Shown: positions 32,313 to 43,968, numbered from the stretch's first letter. The stretch: DNA of 64,000 nucleotides from Anniella stebbinsi (GCA_029215795.1 JARDYH010000003.1:264897562-264961561); one strand, 5' to 3'. Notes: generated by a model from the sequence alone, not told the origin. Numbers and translations: made by a program.

Positions 32313-32757
32313 TGCCCACAAGATTCACTGGAGGGGGTTCAGAGGAGAGCAACTAGGATGTTCAGGGGTCTGGAAACAAAGCCTGGAGAAGAGAAGACTG
32401 TGGGGAGACATGATAGCCCTCTTCAAGTACTTGAAAGGTTGTCACACAGAGGAGGGCCAGGATCTCTTCTCAGATCGTCCCAGAGTGCAGGACACGGAAT
32501 AATGGGCTCAAGTGACAGGAAGCCAGATTCCGGCTGGACATCAGGAAAAACATCCTGACTGTTAGAGCAATGCGACAATGGAACCAATGACCCAGGGAGG
32601 TGGTGGGCTCTCCCACACTAGAGGCCTTCAAGAGGCAGCTGGAGAACCATCTGGCAGGTATGCTTTGAGGTGGATTCCTGCATTGAGCAGGGGGTTGGAT
32701 TCAATGGCCTTAGAGGCCCCTTCCAACTCTACCATTCTATGTTTCTGTGATTCTGTA
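32313..32757 (+). mobile_element. CR1 LINE 3' end
   Basis: The text includes GGTTCAGAGGAGAGCAACTA, 'ggagacatgatagccctct', 'ggacatcaggaaaaacatcc' and GGTGGTGGGCTCTCCCACAC. It ends in the hallmark 'ccccttccaactctaccatt' with ATTCTATG/ATTCTG-type terminal repeats. The C-terminal coding part is present but broken. It is the longest CR1 end here and a different subfamily from those ending TTCTTATG. Confidence 0.92.
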
Positions 32758-32762
32758 TCACA

Positions 32763-32775
32763 TACACACACACAC

Positions 32776-32812
<37 letters not shown>
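32763..32812. repeat. (CA)n-(GA)n microsatellite
   Basis: CACACACACACGCACA is followed by a GA run of about 33 bp, immediately at the 3' end of the CR1. Confidence 0.95.
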
Positions 32813-32815
<3 letters not shown>

Positions 32816-32948
32816 TTAGAACAGTTAATATCCTATGCAGATTCTACACTAAATAATCATGAACTGGAATCCACAGACCCCTCCATTGGAGTAAAACTGC
32901 TAAGCATCGGTAACTTTAAAGTAGTAAGAATTAGTTTTATATGTGTTC

Positions 32949-32949
32949 T

Positions 32950-32996
<47 letters not shown>

Positions 32997-32997
32997 C
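32949..32997. repeat. (GAAA)n microsatellite
   Basis: About twelve tandem GAAA units, pure purine on the plus strand. Confidence 0.95.
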
Positions 32998-33301
32998 TCT
33001 TGTCTTAGCTTGAAGTGAGCCACGCAAGGGGGGAAGTAAAAAGGGAAACTCAAAAACGTTTGCCCTCTTGGCCTGTCTTTGGAGACCCGCATTTGAATAT
33101 CACATCGCACAAAGAGCTCACTGGTTGCTGGTCCATTGCCCCTGGTGAGTTCTTTGTCTTCTAAAATGTAGGCGTATGGGGTTGTAGAAAATTACCTTGT
33201 CTGCACTTTTCACGGATAGGCAGTATTAAAAAGACAGTAAAAATAGACAACTAACAAGGGAACATCTTTACAAGAGGGCAAGGAAGCATTTAGATCTAAG
33301 T

Positions 33302-33328
33302 TTCTTTCTCTCTCTCTCTCTCTCTCTC

Positions 33329-33366
<38 letters not shown>
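33302..33366. repeat. (TC)n-(CA)n compound microsatellite
   Basis: A TC run (33303-33331) is followed by TTT and a CA run (33335-33366). Frames of repeated Cys-Val and Glu-Arg on the minus strand are artefacts. Confidence 0.95.
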
Positions 33367-33367
<1 letters not shown>

Positions 33368-34699
33368 AGGACATGAGTGATCAATGCCCCTGCTGTGCGA
33401 GACTCCAGCTGCAATCGGACATGACAAAACACCCTCCCAGGCAGCTTCGTGTCCTCCGCTCTTTGGGACAACCTGAACAGCCTCCACCTGAAACCGTATT
33501 GCCTTTGCATCCTAACTGAGACAGCAGGAAAGGGGCGAGCGGAAGGTGCAGATGAGTGCATGGAATTCGGTAGCTGCCAGTGTTGGTATCTTTGCTATCA
33601 GTTTCCTCAATAAGGCCTAGTATGGGCCCAAAGAGCCTCTGGATAAATTGTATTTTCCAAGGGTTAATTAAGCTGTCTTGAGCTTCTGCATGAAGTGTGG
33701 GTGGGGGGGGGAGCAAACTGGCACTTGCAGCGTTTTCTGAAACCTGCTGTCGACATTACAGTCCCTGCTGCTTTTAGCTGTATCGATCGGATGCCTGACC
33801 TGTAAAATCCTTGATGGCGGAAAATGCTGTGAGCTTACTGGAGCTTTCCATGGAAGCTTCAGGACAGCTTGTGTAGTCAAGTACAATTACCTGTCCCTCC
33901 AGGAGAGCCAATTAGTTCACAAAGAGCTGGAGCAGAACAAATGTTTTGTGTGTGATTTTAGAATCTTTACAGAGGGAAGGAGCGGGGGAGGGGGCAGAGG
34001 AGCGCTTTTGTTCTCCCCAAGCCTTTTGTTTCTAATGTTATGATTATTGTTCAACTTGTGTGGTAGTGTGTGTGTGTGTGTGTGTGTGTGTGTCTAGCTG
34101 CAGATCTTCCTTTGAGAATTTGTTGAGCGCAAAACTATTTAGAGTTAGACAGGAGGAGGAGGAGGAGGCGGAGGAGGAGGAGTATCACCATTGCTGCTAT
34201 TACTACTGCAATAGTAGCAATGGTGGTGGTGATGGTACTAGTATGACGTTGCTACAAATCCCAGGAGTAAAGAACGTCTCAGAACTAGCTTGCTGGCCAT
34301 TTTGAAGTGATCATGCTGGCAAAACGTCCCCTGACCTTCAGCTAACTCCCACGCTATTGACCTGACTATTAGGATTAGGATACATCAATGGTTAAAAGGC
34401 AGGCTACTTAAGGTTGATATCCTAATGCTTTGGCTGTCCGTAAGCCAATAACGGCTGCAAGACTGGCAGGGGAAAGCCGTTAGCGTGGTTCTCTGAGCTG
34501 ACTTGGGGCTGGACATCTTCAAAAGTGGCGGACGCACTGGCTTCCACTTTAGGCAACAGAAGTGGCAATATTGGAATCTGCTGATGCTCTGAGAACACTT
34601 ACCTTGCTTCTTCATATGCAGATCAGGCTTGCCCACCACTCCACCCCCTTGGATGTCTCCATAGGGATAATGGGAGGCAGTGGGGAGCTCCTAGCAATT
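33367..34699. other. Unique DNA with (TG)n and (GAG)n tracts
   Basis: A TG run lies at 34065-34093, a GAG/GCG run at 34151-34180, followed by GGTGGTGGTGATGG. 33870-34060 is non-repetitive with CCAATTAGTT-type homeodomain-like cores and might be conserved. No gene was recognised. Confidence 0.45.
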
Positions 34700-35010
34700 T
34701 GCATATACGAAGTGCCATGCTGGATCAGATCGAGGGTCCATCTAGTCCAGCACTCTGTTCGCACAGTGGCCAAACAGCAGTCGACCAGGGACCAACAAAG
34801 CAGGACATGGTGCAACAGCACCCTCCCACCCATGTTCCCCAGCAACTGGTGCAGACGGGCTTATTGCCTCGGATACTGGAGGCAGCACTTAACCATCAGG
34901 GCTAGTAGCCATCGATAGCCTTCTCCTCCAGGAATTTATCCAACCCCCTTTTGAAGCCATCCAAAGTGGTGGTCATCACTACATCTTGTGCTAGTGGATT
35001 CCAATAGGCC
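34700..35010 (-). mobile_element. CR1-type LINE 3' end
   Basis: Antisense CR1: GCCATGCTGGATCAGATCGA, 'catctagtccagcactctg', 'gcaacagcaccctcccacc', 'ggaatttatccaaccccc', 'catcactacatcttgtgc'. About 310 bp of C-terminus plus 3' UTR. Confidence 0.85.
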
Positions 35011-35037
35011 AGGAGAAGACAACCTCGTTGTCCCTCC

Positions 35038-35165
35038 AATTATCTTGGACTGCACCTCCCATCAGCTCCAGCCATCATGGCCAATGGTCAGGGGATCATG
35101 GGACGTCATTCCACAACATCTGCAGGGCACCAGGTGGCCTAATCTAAGCCTAGACTTCATTGCAC
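35038..35165. mobile_element. Short palindromic repeat
   Basis: CTTGGACTGCACCTCCCATC and 'catggccaatggtcaggg' are followed by ATCATGGGACGTCATTCCA, an imperfect inversion of the start. This ACTACAACTCCCAT-type wording is common in reptile MITEs. Ends not fixed. Confidence 0.5.
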
Positions 35166-35405
35166 TTCTGGGCCACCTCTGAGAACGCAACAGGATCTGG
35201 GGACCTTGTTAATTCAGACATAATCAATTAAAAATAATTGGATAAAATCCAATCTAAGTCATGGCTCACTTAAGTCTCAGCCATTTCAATGGGTCTACGC
35301 TAAGTAGGATTTATGTTGGATGTTACCCAATGATTGACTTTGAATACCAGACTTTGAATACCATGCAGATATCGATTGATCTGTTTTTAGCAGGTTGTTT
35401 CCAAA

Positions 35406-35446
<41 letters not shown>

Positions 35447-36287
35447 CATTGTTAATATATGATAATACAAAAACATACCTTGGCATTTAAACCACCCAAA
35501 ACGTATATGCTAAAATCAGGCCAATGATGAATTGAGTATCAAAACTTCCCCCCCACACACACACACACAAGGAATCTTTGTTTATTTATTTTATCCTAAA
35601 GCCTAATACTAACTGTCAATTATTTATGAGAAGAGAGTTTAAGAAAATGAGAACAGCAACAGAAAAAGCCTTGGTGCTCCTAACTGGCAGAGGGGAGGTG
35701 CTCCCTCATCACAAAAAGGTGGGACCTGTACTGTTTAGGGCAAGGATTGGGCAACTTCAGGAGGTCCAGGGTCCATTTTTGCCTATTGGACACCCCCACT
35801 GCCACAAGCCACAGTCCACGGGGTGCCACGCAATCCACCAGGAAACGAAATTGCGGCTTACTGTTGAAATTCATTGACAAACCACTCTGGAGTAAAATGT
35901 TGCTTGTTCCCAAGAGAAATTTGGGTTGTTGGTTTTTTTTTAGCAATCTGTAGTACTAAAAGCAATTTTTTTAAAAAAATATATTCCACCACTGAATCAG
36001 CAGCCTGGTGGGCGGGAGCGGGGTGGGGTCACCATGTGTTAACATTCCAAAAATATCAGAAGTGTTATGATCTGAACTGGTATTGCTCCGCCACTGAATT
36101 GGTATGGTCCAGTCACTGTTCAGCTGTCCCAATGGGGCAGTGAGTAGAGAAAGACCATTTAGCTTTCGTGTGGCTCTGAGTTCAGTCCTTGTAAATTTGA
36201 CAAGATATAATGGTGAGTGCTTGTAGTGTGGCTACGTCGAGGTCTCTATAATCATAGTAGCGAATGGATTTGCATGGGTTGGAGTAG
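35166..36287. other. Unique DNA with (TG)n tracts
   Basis: A TG run is at 35409-35443 and a CA run at 35555-35570. No gene was recognised. Frames over the runs are artefacts. Confidence 0.45.
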
Positions 36288-36295
36288 CCCTTAGC

Positions 36296-36615
36296 TAGGC
36301 TGACCATCTGAAAAGGAGGACAGGGCTCCTGTAACTTTAACAGTTGTAGAGAAAAGGGAATTTCAGCCAGTGTAATTTGTATGCAATTAGTTCCTGGTGA
36401 AATTCCCTCTTCATCACAACAGTTAAAGGTGCATGCACTATACTAGAGTGACCATATACAAAAGAAGGCAGGGCCCCTGCAACTTTAACAGTTGTGATGA
36501 AGAGGGAATTTCACCAGGAACTAATTGCATACAAATGACACTGGCTGAAATTCCCTTTTCTCTACAACAGTTAAAGTTACAGGAGCCCTGTCCTCCTTTT
36601 CAGATGGTCAGCCTA
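36296..36615 (+). mobile_element. TAGGGTGACC hAT MITE, copy 6
   Basis: The 320-bp element runs from TAGGCTGACCATCTG to CAGATGGTCAGCCTA. CCTTAGCT flanks both sides (the left copy shares its last T with the element). The internal third end TAGAGTGACCATATAC is at about 36444. Very close in sequence to copies 5 and 8. Confidence 0.92.
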
Positions 36616-37066
36616 CCTTAGCTGATGCCGTGAAGCCTTCAAGCAAACGTGCACAGCTATCAGAGTTGGACATATTGGGCCACCCTGTCTGAGTGAAGCT
36701 ATTCCTGCTTGCACCCCTAGGCATCTCTCCCCTGTCATGGTACATCCCTATAGCCTTTGAGGGAGGTGTCTCTCCATTCCCTTGAGGGGAGCTTCCCCAC
36801 AGCAAGGGGTAGGCATATAACTCTGTCCCTCGGCCTACTAATCCCCCCTGGCTTCAAACAGTATGTGCTGCAATGCTATAGACTAGTTAGGGAAGTCTTT
36901 CCCTAGTTACTGAAGGGGTTACTGCAAGCTTCAAGCACGTGGATGTCAGGATTCCAAGCCCTTCCACCAAAATGTGAGGCAACAGAGACTCGCTGTGCAA
37001 TCCACAAAGTCTTTATTCAGTAAAAAAAAAAAATATGTAATTCTTCACACCTGTAGTGTCTGCAAA
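36616..37066. other. Unique DNA, nothing recognised
   Basis: No gene or repeat. An A-run at 37021-37034 follows a CTTTATTCAG context near the next MITE. Confidence 0.4.
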
Positions 37067-37074
37067 GGCTAGGA

Positions 37075-37422
37075 TAGGGTGACCAGCTAAAATCCAGGTC
37101 AGGGCTCATGTAACTTTAACAGTTGTAGAGAAAAGGGAATTTCAGCCACACTAAATTTCACCAGGAACTAATTGCACACTAATTTGTGTGCAATTAGTTC
37201 CTGGTGAAATTCCCTCTTCATCACAACAGTTAAAGGTGCAGGCACTATACTAGAGTGACCAGATACAAAAGAAGGCAGGGCCCGTGCAACTTTAACTGTG
37301 GTGATGAAGAGGGAATTTCACCAGGAACTAATTGCATACAAATGACACTGGCTGAAATTCCCTTTTCTCTACAACTGTGAAAGTTACATGAGCCCTGACC
37401 TGGATTTTAGCTGGTCAGCCTA
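37075..37422 (+). mobile_element. TAGGGTGACC hAT MITE, copy 7 (expanded)
   Basis: The 348-bp element has ends TAGGGTGACCAGCTAAAAT and ATTTTAGCTGGTCAGCCTA. The flanking GGCTAGGA (37067-37074 and 37423-37430) is a perfect 8-bp duplication. The left arm carries an extra inverted segment (37151-37207): TTTCACCAGGAACTAATTGC faces its own inverse across a short loop. This explains the added length. Confidence 0.93.
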
Positions 37423-37430
37423 GGCTAGGA

Positions 37431-38207
37431 GCTAAACCTCTAAGCCCAATTAGCCAAACAAAGCAAGGCTGTTTCTCTTGGCCCAACTTCTGATGTGCAA
37501 ACAATCTGGTGAACTGCGTCCCACCTCGTCTCTTCTCCACCCACTTAACTCTGCAGCGGACTCTGGGATCTGTCAATTCTGGTGCTCCCTCCCATTCTGA
37601 CAGAGGCCGAGCTCCCAGGGGTTAGGGGGAAGGTGGCCTCTGAGTCTAGGCTCCCTGTTTGTTAAGCTCCCTTATTCCTGGAGAGTCTTAGGGAATTTCC
37701 TCCTCTGCTTGTTGTCTTGACTGAGCTTCTTCTAGCTCTGCCTCCGAGTTTGACTCAGGGTCTGAAAACAAGCCCATGGTGACAATGGACACATTAAAAT
37801 TAATTAATGTGTTCAAAAGGCATAATAACCCGGAGGTGCACATCCCTAGTACCAACTGTGCCAATTTCACATGGTTGGGTTGCACAGTCTTGGTGCTCTG
37901 GTACTGATGGGCAAATGGATAGACAGAACTCACATCTCTTTTATCATTATTGCAACTATTACATATGCAACATCTCTAACCAATAGATTCCATGGTCTTA
38001 CTTCCTAGGTTATCTTATCCTGTTCTGCCTTAGGAGAAGTTCCTGAAAAGCCACATCTGTGCTGGGACCTGTGGTGATGAGATAACTTACATATCATTAA
38101 TGATGTGTATTCCTTCAAGCAAGTGCGACAATATACTATTTTAGTGTAATTAAAAGAAATCCCTAACTGGGTACAATATTCTAGTCCATGCCAAGTGTTT
38201 TCATATT
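37431..38207. other. Unique DNA, nothing recognised
   Basis: No gene or repeat family was recognised in this stretch. Confidence 0.4.
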
Positions 38208-38965
38208 AAGAACATAAGAAGAGCCATGCTGGATCAGACCAAAGACTTATCTAATCCAGTATTCTATTCCCACAGTGGCCAACCAGATTCCCATGGGAAG
38301 CCCACAAACAGGACATGGGTGCAACAGCACCCTCCTGCCCATGTTCCTGAGCAACCGCTATTGAGAAGGACACTACCTCTGATAAATAGTCATCCTACTA
38401 TCCATTGATGGCCTGTTCCTTCATGAATCTGTCTAATCCCCTTTTAAAGCCATCCAAGTTCGTGGCCACCACTACCAGCGGAGTAAAGTAACAGCGCTTG
38501 TGATAAGTCATCTGAACCTGCAGAGGGTGATAGTCAAAAGGGAATTGTTTTCTTCCTCCGCTAGTTTTCTCTTGTAACTATTTCCTTGGTGTAGATTGCA
38601 GCGCTGGGGCTTCCTCCTCCTCCTTCGTAGGTAATAAATGTTCCTTTGTCTGAACAGTACAACCGTAATGGCTGCCCCAACCTCTATTTCAGAAACTATT
38701 TGTTTTCCCAGGAGCTATGAATTTCCAATACAATGCTGTTTGCTTTTGAAGTCGTAGCCTTGTGCATGTGATCCTTTCTATAGCACTTGCCCCGCACCAG
38801 TTACACGCTGACACTACACAGCTATAACTTACCAAAGAAATATAACTCTAAGAACTACATCTTGTGGTGGCGAGTTCCATAATTTAACTATGCGTCATGT
38901 GAAGAAGTGCTCCGTTTTATCCATCCTGAATCTTCTACCAATCAGATTCATGGGTTGAGCCCACT
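38208..38965 (-). mobile_element. CR1-type LINE end split by an insertion
   Basis: 38208-38476 is antisense CR1 (AAGAACATAAGAAGAGCCAT, 'cagtattctattcccacag', 'gtggccaccactacc'). The expected continuation 'aactacatcttgtggtggcg' and 'gtgaagaagtgctccg' appears only at 38850-38965. The intervening stretch of about 380 bp (38477-38850) is an insertion of unknown family. Confidence 0.7.
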
Positions 38966-39142
38966 TTTTAGTTTTACGAGAGAGGGAGAAAAATTCATCT
39001 TAAAAGTTGCTCATCTCATCTCATCTGTGGGGTTCATCATATTCCATCAAGCTGGTTGGAGGTAGAGTGTCCAACTGTACAAAGGCCATCCAGCAAACAC
39101 AATGGCGAAGCATGGGTCTGTATTTGAATCCTGTCTCATAAT

Positions 39143-39709
39143 GGCCCTTTCTACACCACAGATTTTTCACAGGATCGTCCCTGGGTGCTCCCTGTGCATC
39201 CAGATGACACACAGGGACTCCCTGGGGTGGGGGTGGGGGATGGGCACAGATTTTCCCCAGAATAAAAGAACGCTGGAAAACCCAATTCTTCTCACAGTCC
39301 CGGGAACATCCAGAGACTGCAGGAGGTGTGGGTGCCCATCCCGCCTGAGGACCGCTTCCTTGCAAGTAAGTGGGTACCAGAAACGGCCATGGAGCCGCGT
39401 GGGTTGGCTCTATGCCCATCAGGGGAGAGGGCAGAAGCAAGTCCGCCATCCCAAGGATGGCAGGGGTGCCCCCCCCCAATTTCAGGGGGTATTTTTTAAT
39501 ATATATAAAAACGTACCTTTTTGCTGGAGAGCAACTGCACTCTTTGGATCCATTTTGGGGGGGAAATGGCGGGCGTGACGGTGCGACGTCCCAGGAGGAA
39601 GCCGGGACGTTGCACTTCCTGTTTAGAACGAGGAGGACGATCCTGGAAGCCAGTAAGTCCGGGATCGTCCCCAGGCCCTCCCTCTGCACCCTTAGGTGTA
39701 GAAAGGGCA
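39143..39709. mobile_element. GGCC-ended DNA element (CCTTTCTACACC family), copy 4
   Basis: The 567-bp element runs from GGCCCTTTCTACACC to GGTGTAGAAAGGGCA (last C mutated). AAT is duplicated at 39140-39142 and 39710-39712. Subterminal GATCGTCCCTGGGTGCTCCC on the left faces 'ccgggatcgtccccagg' on the right. The internal frames are not transposase-like. Confidence 0.88.
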
Positions 39710-39712
39710 AAT

Positions 39713-40581
39713 AGCTCCACTCTGCTAAAAGCTGCAGGGCTCTAGAATATGTCTTCTCGTGGGTAAATAACATAGAGATTAGAAACTCGTCTCAAAGGAA
39801 GTAAAGGATGGCCTCCAACCTGCGATAAATACACAGGCTGGCCAGAAAAAAAGACACCAAACGCTCAGAAATAGCGACTCCGGCATACAAAGCTATAGAC
39901 TGTGGCAGGCAGCTAATCAGAAAGGAGCTTGAAAATGTTGACGGGACTGAAAAGAACCAGGGAGGTTGCCGTTTCTGACACCAGCTGTCATGGGTAAAGG
40001 GCTGCTCCAGCAGCCAAGGAATAGCCGAGCAAGGGGGCATCTTCTATCATACCACAGAAACGATTACGAGCTGGCAGGCAGGGGACAGCAAAGCAGCGTG
40101 TCTAAACCAACTAAGGCTTCCTCTATTTTTAGAGACACCTTTTCAGGGCACATCCAGGTGCCATCGGAGTCCAGCTCCCAGAAAGATTGAAGTGAAGGGG
40201 GGTGGAGAGGCGAGAGAGAATGGCTCACCACTCTCACGATGATTTCCAGCTGGTGCTTATTTATTCATTTAGACCAAGGGACCAACTAACCCGGCATCCT
40301 GTTTCCGTGGCTGTGATCTGCATCTCACACCTCAGCTCGGTAGAGAGCTGCTATCCCAGCATGAAGCCAGGAGAGCTGGAGGGATTTATACTCTTATTGG
40401 CAACCTTTCCACATCCCAGTCATTTGCCAGGTCATTGTTCACCGCTGAATCTTGTCAGATGTTTCCCTCCGAGCAGGTAGAGCCTTCCTCTGAAGGTAGC
40501 CCTAGTAAATGACCTTCCTGGCAGGCAAATGAGCGCTTCTAAGCCAATTCTAGGCTTCTCGCCAGTTCTGGCTTTGCTGTT
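39713..40581. other. Unique DNA, nothing recognised
   Basis: No repeat or gene was recognised. Composition is mixed and no long frame is convincing. Confidence 0.4.
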
Positions 40582-41037
40582 AAGAACATGAGGACCCAAG
40601 AAGAGCCATGCTGGGATCAGACCAAGGGTCCATCTAGTTCAACATTTTGTTCACACAGTGGCCAACAAGCTGCCCATGGGAAACTCACCAGAAGGGCATG
40701 GGTGCAAAAGCATCATCTCACTCATGCGCTCAAGCAACTGGTGTACATAGTCATACTGCCTGTGATATTGGAGATAGCAAACAGCAATGCAGACTAGAGG
40801 CCATTGATAACCTTCTCCTCCGGGAATTTATCCAGTCCCCCTTTTAAAGCCATCCAAATTGGTGGCTGTCAATACATCTTGTGGGAGAGAATTCCATAGG
40901 TTAACAATGAGCAGTGTGAAGAAGTCCTTCCTTTCCACTCTCCTGAAGACATCCTTCCTTTTCTCTCCCCTGAATCTCTCCTTCGTGCGGTGATCCCTCT
41001 GGGTTCTAGTATTATGGGAGAAAAACGTCTTCCTCTC
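40582..41037 (-). mobile_element. CR1-type LINE 3' end
   Basis: Antisense CR1, about 455 bp: TAAGAACATGAGGACCCAAG, 'ttcacacagtggccaac', 'gggaatttatccagtcccc', 'acatcttgtgggagagaat', then AGCAGTGTGAAGAAGTCCTT. Codon matches to the CR1 C-terminus are broken. Confidence 0.85.
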
Positions 41038-42019
41038 TTGAGACCTCAGGAGAGCGGTAAAAGGGGAGAATTGGAGGTTGTGGCACAGTCCGGGAACTGG
41101 TCAGAGAGGTGGTTGGTGGTGATGGTGGGGGATATCCATGAGACTAGATACTTCACGTTCTTGCAGGTCCTCAGATTGCTGGGGGTGCCTGCAGAGTCCC
41201 ACTTCTCTTCTGCAGAGGAGGTTCTCCTGAGTCCTTGTTGGGCAGGATTTCTGTATCTATGTGCCTGTTTTCCAGATCTTGTGAGGCTCACTGGAGCCAA
41301 TTCAAAGCATTGTTTTAGAACAGCAGAAGCAACTGGGTTCTCCAGAACTCCAGAACTTATACAGTTAAACTTGTAGGTTGAGATGGAGAGATTTGGGCTT
41401 CCCTATATTGCATGCTCCCCACAAAAACAACCAGTCCCAGAGTTCATTGTGCATAGGCAGGATGGAGAGACAGCTGATAGGTAGGCCAAAGCACCATAAT
41501 AATCAGGGACATTGATCCCAGAAGCAGTGGGAGCCAAGGTTGCTGATTAACAGCCCCTCCCCCCAAAACAGTAAAGATGAGTAAGTGTCTAGTATACACA
41601 ATCAGGGGTCTTCTTCAGGCCGGATGATACACTAAACAAAAATACCCCAAAAGAGGGGAGGGACATGGTAGAAAATCCCCCATGATGTATTTTCAGAAAT
41701 ATAGAAAACCTACTTGCAGCATTAAAATAGTTTCCCCCCCCCCCTTTCATGACTGATGAGATTTTACATATGGAATTGTGGAATATGTGTGTGAGGGGGC
41801 CCAGGTTTCAAGTTTGTACTGCCCCCCTCCAAAAAAAATGTTGTTTGGATCCTGATTCTGTCACCCCACGGTTGACTGACCACATGCCTCCTGGAGGCAG
41901 GGCATGAAGGAAATGGCTATCCTGTTCTGTTGTTCCACCTCAACTGTAATTCAGTGGTATCTGCTGCCCCTGAAGATGGAGACTCCACTGAGCCATCATG
42001 GCTCATAGCTGCTGGCAGA
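41038..42019. other. Unique DNA, nothing recognised
   Basis: An open frame of 128 codons at 40990-41376 has no recognisable family and partly overlaps the CR1 end. It is most likely chance. Confidence 0.4.
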
Positions 42020-42200
42020 TCTATCCTCCATCACTTTGCCTAATCCCATTCAAAAGCCACCTTAGCCAATGGTAATCACCACATCCTCTGGTAACAAATT
42101 AAGGGAAATAATTACGTGATGAAGAGACATGGAGCTGTTTGGTGGATTTGACTAATTCATTCTAAAGGTCATATTTCTGAGGTTGATAAGGAACAGAATT
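42020..42200 (-). mobile_element. Degenerate CR1-type fragment
   Basis: 'aatcaccacatcctctggta' and 'acaaattaagggaaataatt' with 'gatgaagagacatggag' mirrors the antisense CR1 layout (catcacTACATCTTGTGG…GTGAAGAAG). Strongly diverged, low certainty. Confidence 0.4.
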
Positions 42201-42802
42201 GTCACCACGTCCCATCTAAATTGAAATTTCTAGGGAAATTTGAAAATCCTACTCGGGAGACGATCCAAGCAACTTCGAGGGATGAAAAATGTGTTTCAAT
42301 AAGTCTATCAAGATGCGAGAAATAGTTTTCTGTGCATCCATACCACCAGCCTAAAGGAAACATGAACAGAGCAGGTGGATGGTTATGTTGTGCCGTGGGC
42401 AAGGATGGGAGAATCAGCAAGGCATGAGCTCATAAAAGGCATCCAGATTCCTTCTGGAAGTTGGATCCACCTCATTCCCATTCCCAGTTGTGAGCTTTCC
42501 ATCCCATCCCCAATTCAAATACAAAAAGTACGTATTTGGGTGTGCTTTTTTAAAAAGTGCTAACCCAAATGTATACTGTCCCCTTTGGCTAAAGCATGGA
42601 CGTGTACCTTCTGCAAAACGCTGGTGCTGGACTTTGTTGCTGCATGGGAAAGCACAGGAGAAGTCTGCCATCATACAAACCAGCCCTGACATTCAAGGCA
42701 GAGTGTTGAACATCGTACAAAGCCATCGCAACTCTGGTATAACCACTGTTTTCCAAAGTTAATCCCTGGAATGTCTCCGCTCCTTGGAGATCACTTCAAC
42801 AT

Positions 42803-42912
42803 AAGGGTGTATGTTAAGACAGAAAAAAGTCCTTCAGCTCCCAGCATTCCCCAGCCAACTGGGAGTTGTAGGTCTTTTTTTCGGTCTTAATATGCATAGA
42901 TTTACACCCTAA
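42803..42912. mobile_element. Short MITE with TAAGGGTGTA end
   Basis: AAGGGTGTATGTTAAGAC at the left is matched by GTCTTAATATGC… ACACCCT at the right. The centre 'ctcccagcattccccagcca' then ACTGGGAGTTGTAGGTC folds back. About 110 bp. A TA duplication is possible but not distinct. Confidence 0.55.
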
Positions 42913-42970
42913 GGCTCTTGATGCTGGCCTAGATGTTTCGCCACACTAGGCTTTTTAATCCCATGATTAA

Positions 42971-43521
42971 GGCCCTTTCCACACCAGGCAAAATGCCTGG
43001 GATGCCCCCCCCCCAACTGCTCCCTGTGTGTCCAAATGATGCCCAGGGAGTCCCAGGGGTGGGGGTGGGGTGGGCACGGGATTTTTCCTGGTTCTCAGGA
43101 ACCACAAAAATCCCGATTCTTCCGCGGTCCCAGGAAGTTCTTGGGACTGCGGAAGACTGTGCCCGCCCACCCCAGTGCTGTCATGCTTACTTGTGAATAA
43201 GCGCGGAAGCTGTGATGGCTACGGAGCTGCACTGCAAGGCTCCGAGGCCTTCAGGAAAGGGGGGAAGCAAAATCACCATCTGCAGGATGGGGGGTGGGGG
43301 GCGCTCAATTTCGCACATTTTTTTTTTTTAACTCACCTTTTCACTGGAGCGCAGGAGCGCTCTTCCTCAACTAAAAGAAGCAAAACAAAATGGCGAGCCT
43401 GACATCCGACAACCCGGGAAGTCATGCCCATGATGTGGCTTGAGCGTGCCGATCCCAGAAGCAGCTACTTCCAGGATCGCTAGCATTGCACCCGCTACAC
43501 CCCTGCGGTGTAGAAAGGGCC
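42971..43521. mobile_element. GGCC-ended DNA element (CCTTTCTACACC family), copy 5
   Basis: The 551-bp element runs from GGCCCTTTCCACACC to GGTGTAGAAAGGGCC, with TAA duplicated at 42968-42970 and 43522-43524. It is closest to copy 2 (shared ACGGGATTTTTCCTGGTT). Non-autonomous. Confidence 0.9.
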
Positions 43522-43660
43522 TAAGACTTCTGCTTCTGGATTCTTTGTGGGATAGATCATCCTTTGAATCAAAGACATCCTCTCTATATTGCATTGATGT
43601 CCCTTATCACTTTATCTCCAATATTTTTAAAAACAAGATAGGGGGCGGGAGCACAGGAGA

Positions 43661-43968
43661 TAGGCTGACCAGATAAAATCCAGGTAACTTTAACAGTTGT
43701 AAAGAAATGGGAATTTCAACCAGTGTCATTTCTATGCAATTAGTTCCTGGTGAAATTCCCTCTTCATCACAATGGTTAAAGTTGCAGGCACTATACTAGA
43801 GTGACCATATACAAAAGAAGGCAGGGCCCCTGCAACTTTAACTGTTGTGAAGAAGAGGAAATTTCACCAGGAACTAATTGCATACAAATGACACTGGCTG
43901 AAATTCCCTTTTCTCTACAACTGTTAAAGTTACATGAGCCCTGATCTGGATTTTATCTGGTCAGCCTA
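43661..43968 (+). mobile_element. TAGGGTGACC hAT MITE, copy 8
   Basis: The 308-bp element has ends TAGGCTGACCAGATAAAAT and ATTTTATCTGGTCAGCCTA. ACAGGAGA at 43653-43660 and 43969-43976 is a perfect 8-bp duplication. A deletion of about 12 bp removed part of the left subterminal block. It lies 18 bp from the large element that follows. Confidence 0.93.

Noticed and set aside
33268..33561. Small Cys-Val repeat protein
   Set aside because: Translation of a (CA)n-(TC)n microsatellite.
39021..39773. Open frame of 250 codons on the minus strand, the longest in the window
   Set aside because: It covers a non-coding GGCC element with its terminal repeats translated in frame. The same text in copies 1, 2 and 5 is broken.
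40990..41376. Host gene exon of 128 codons
   Set aside because: It begins inside a CR1 end, has no known family and no clear splice sites.
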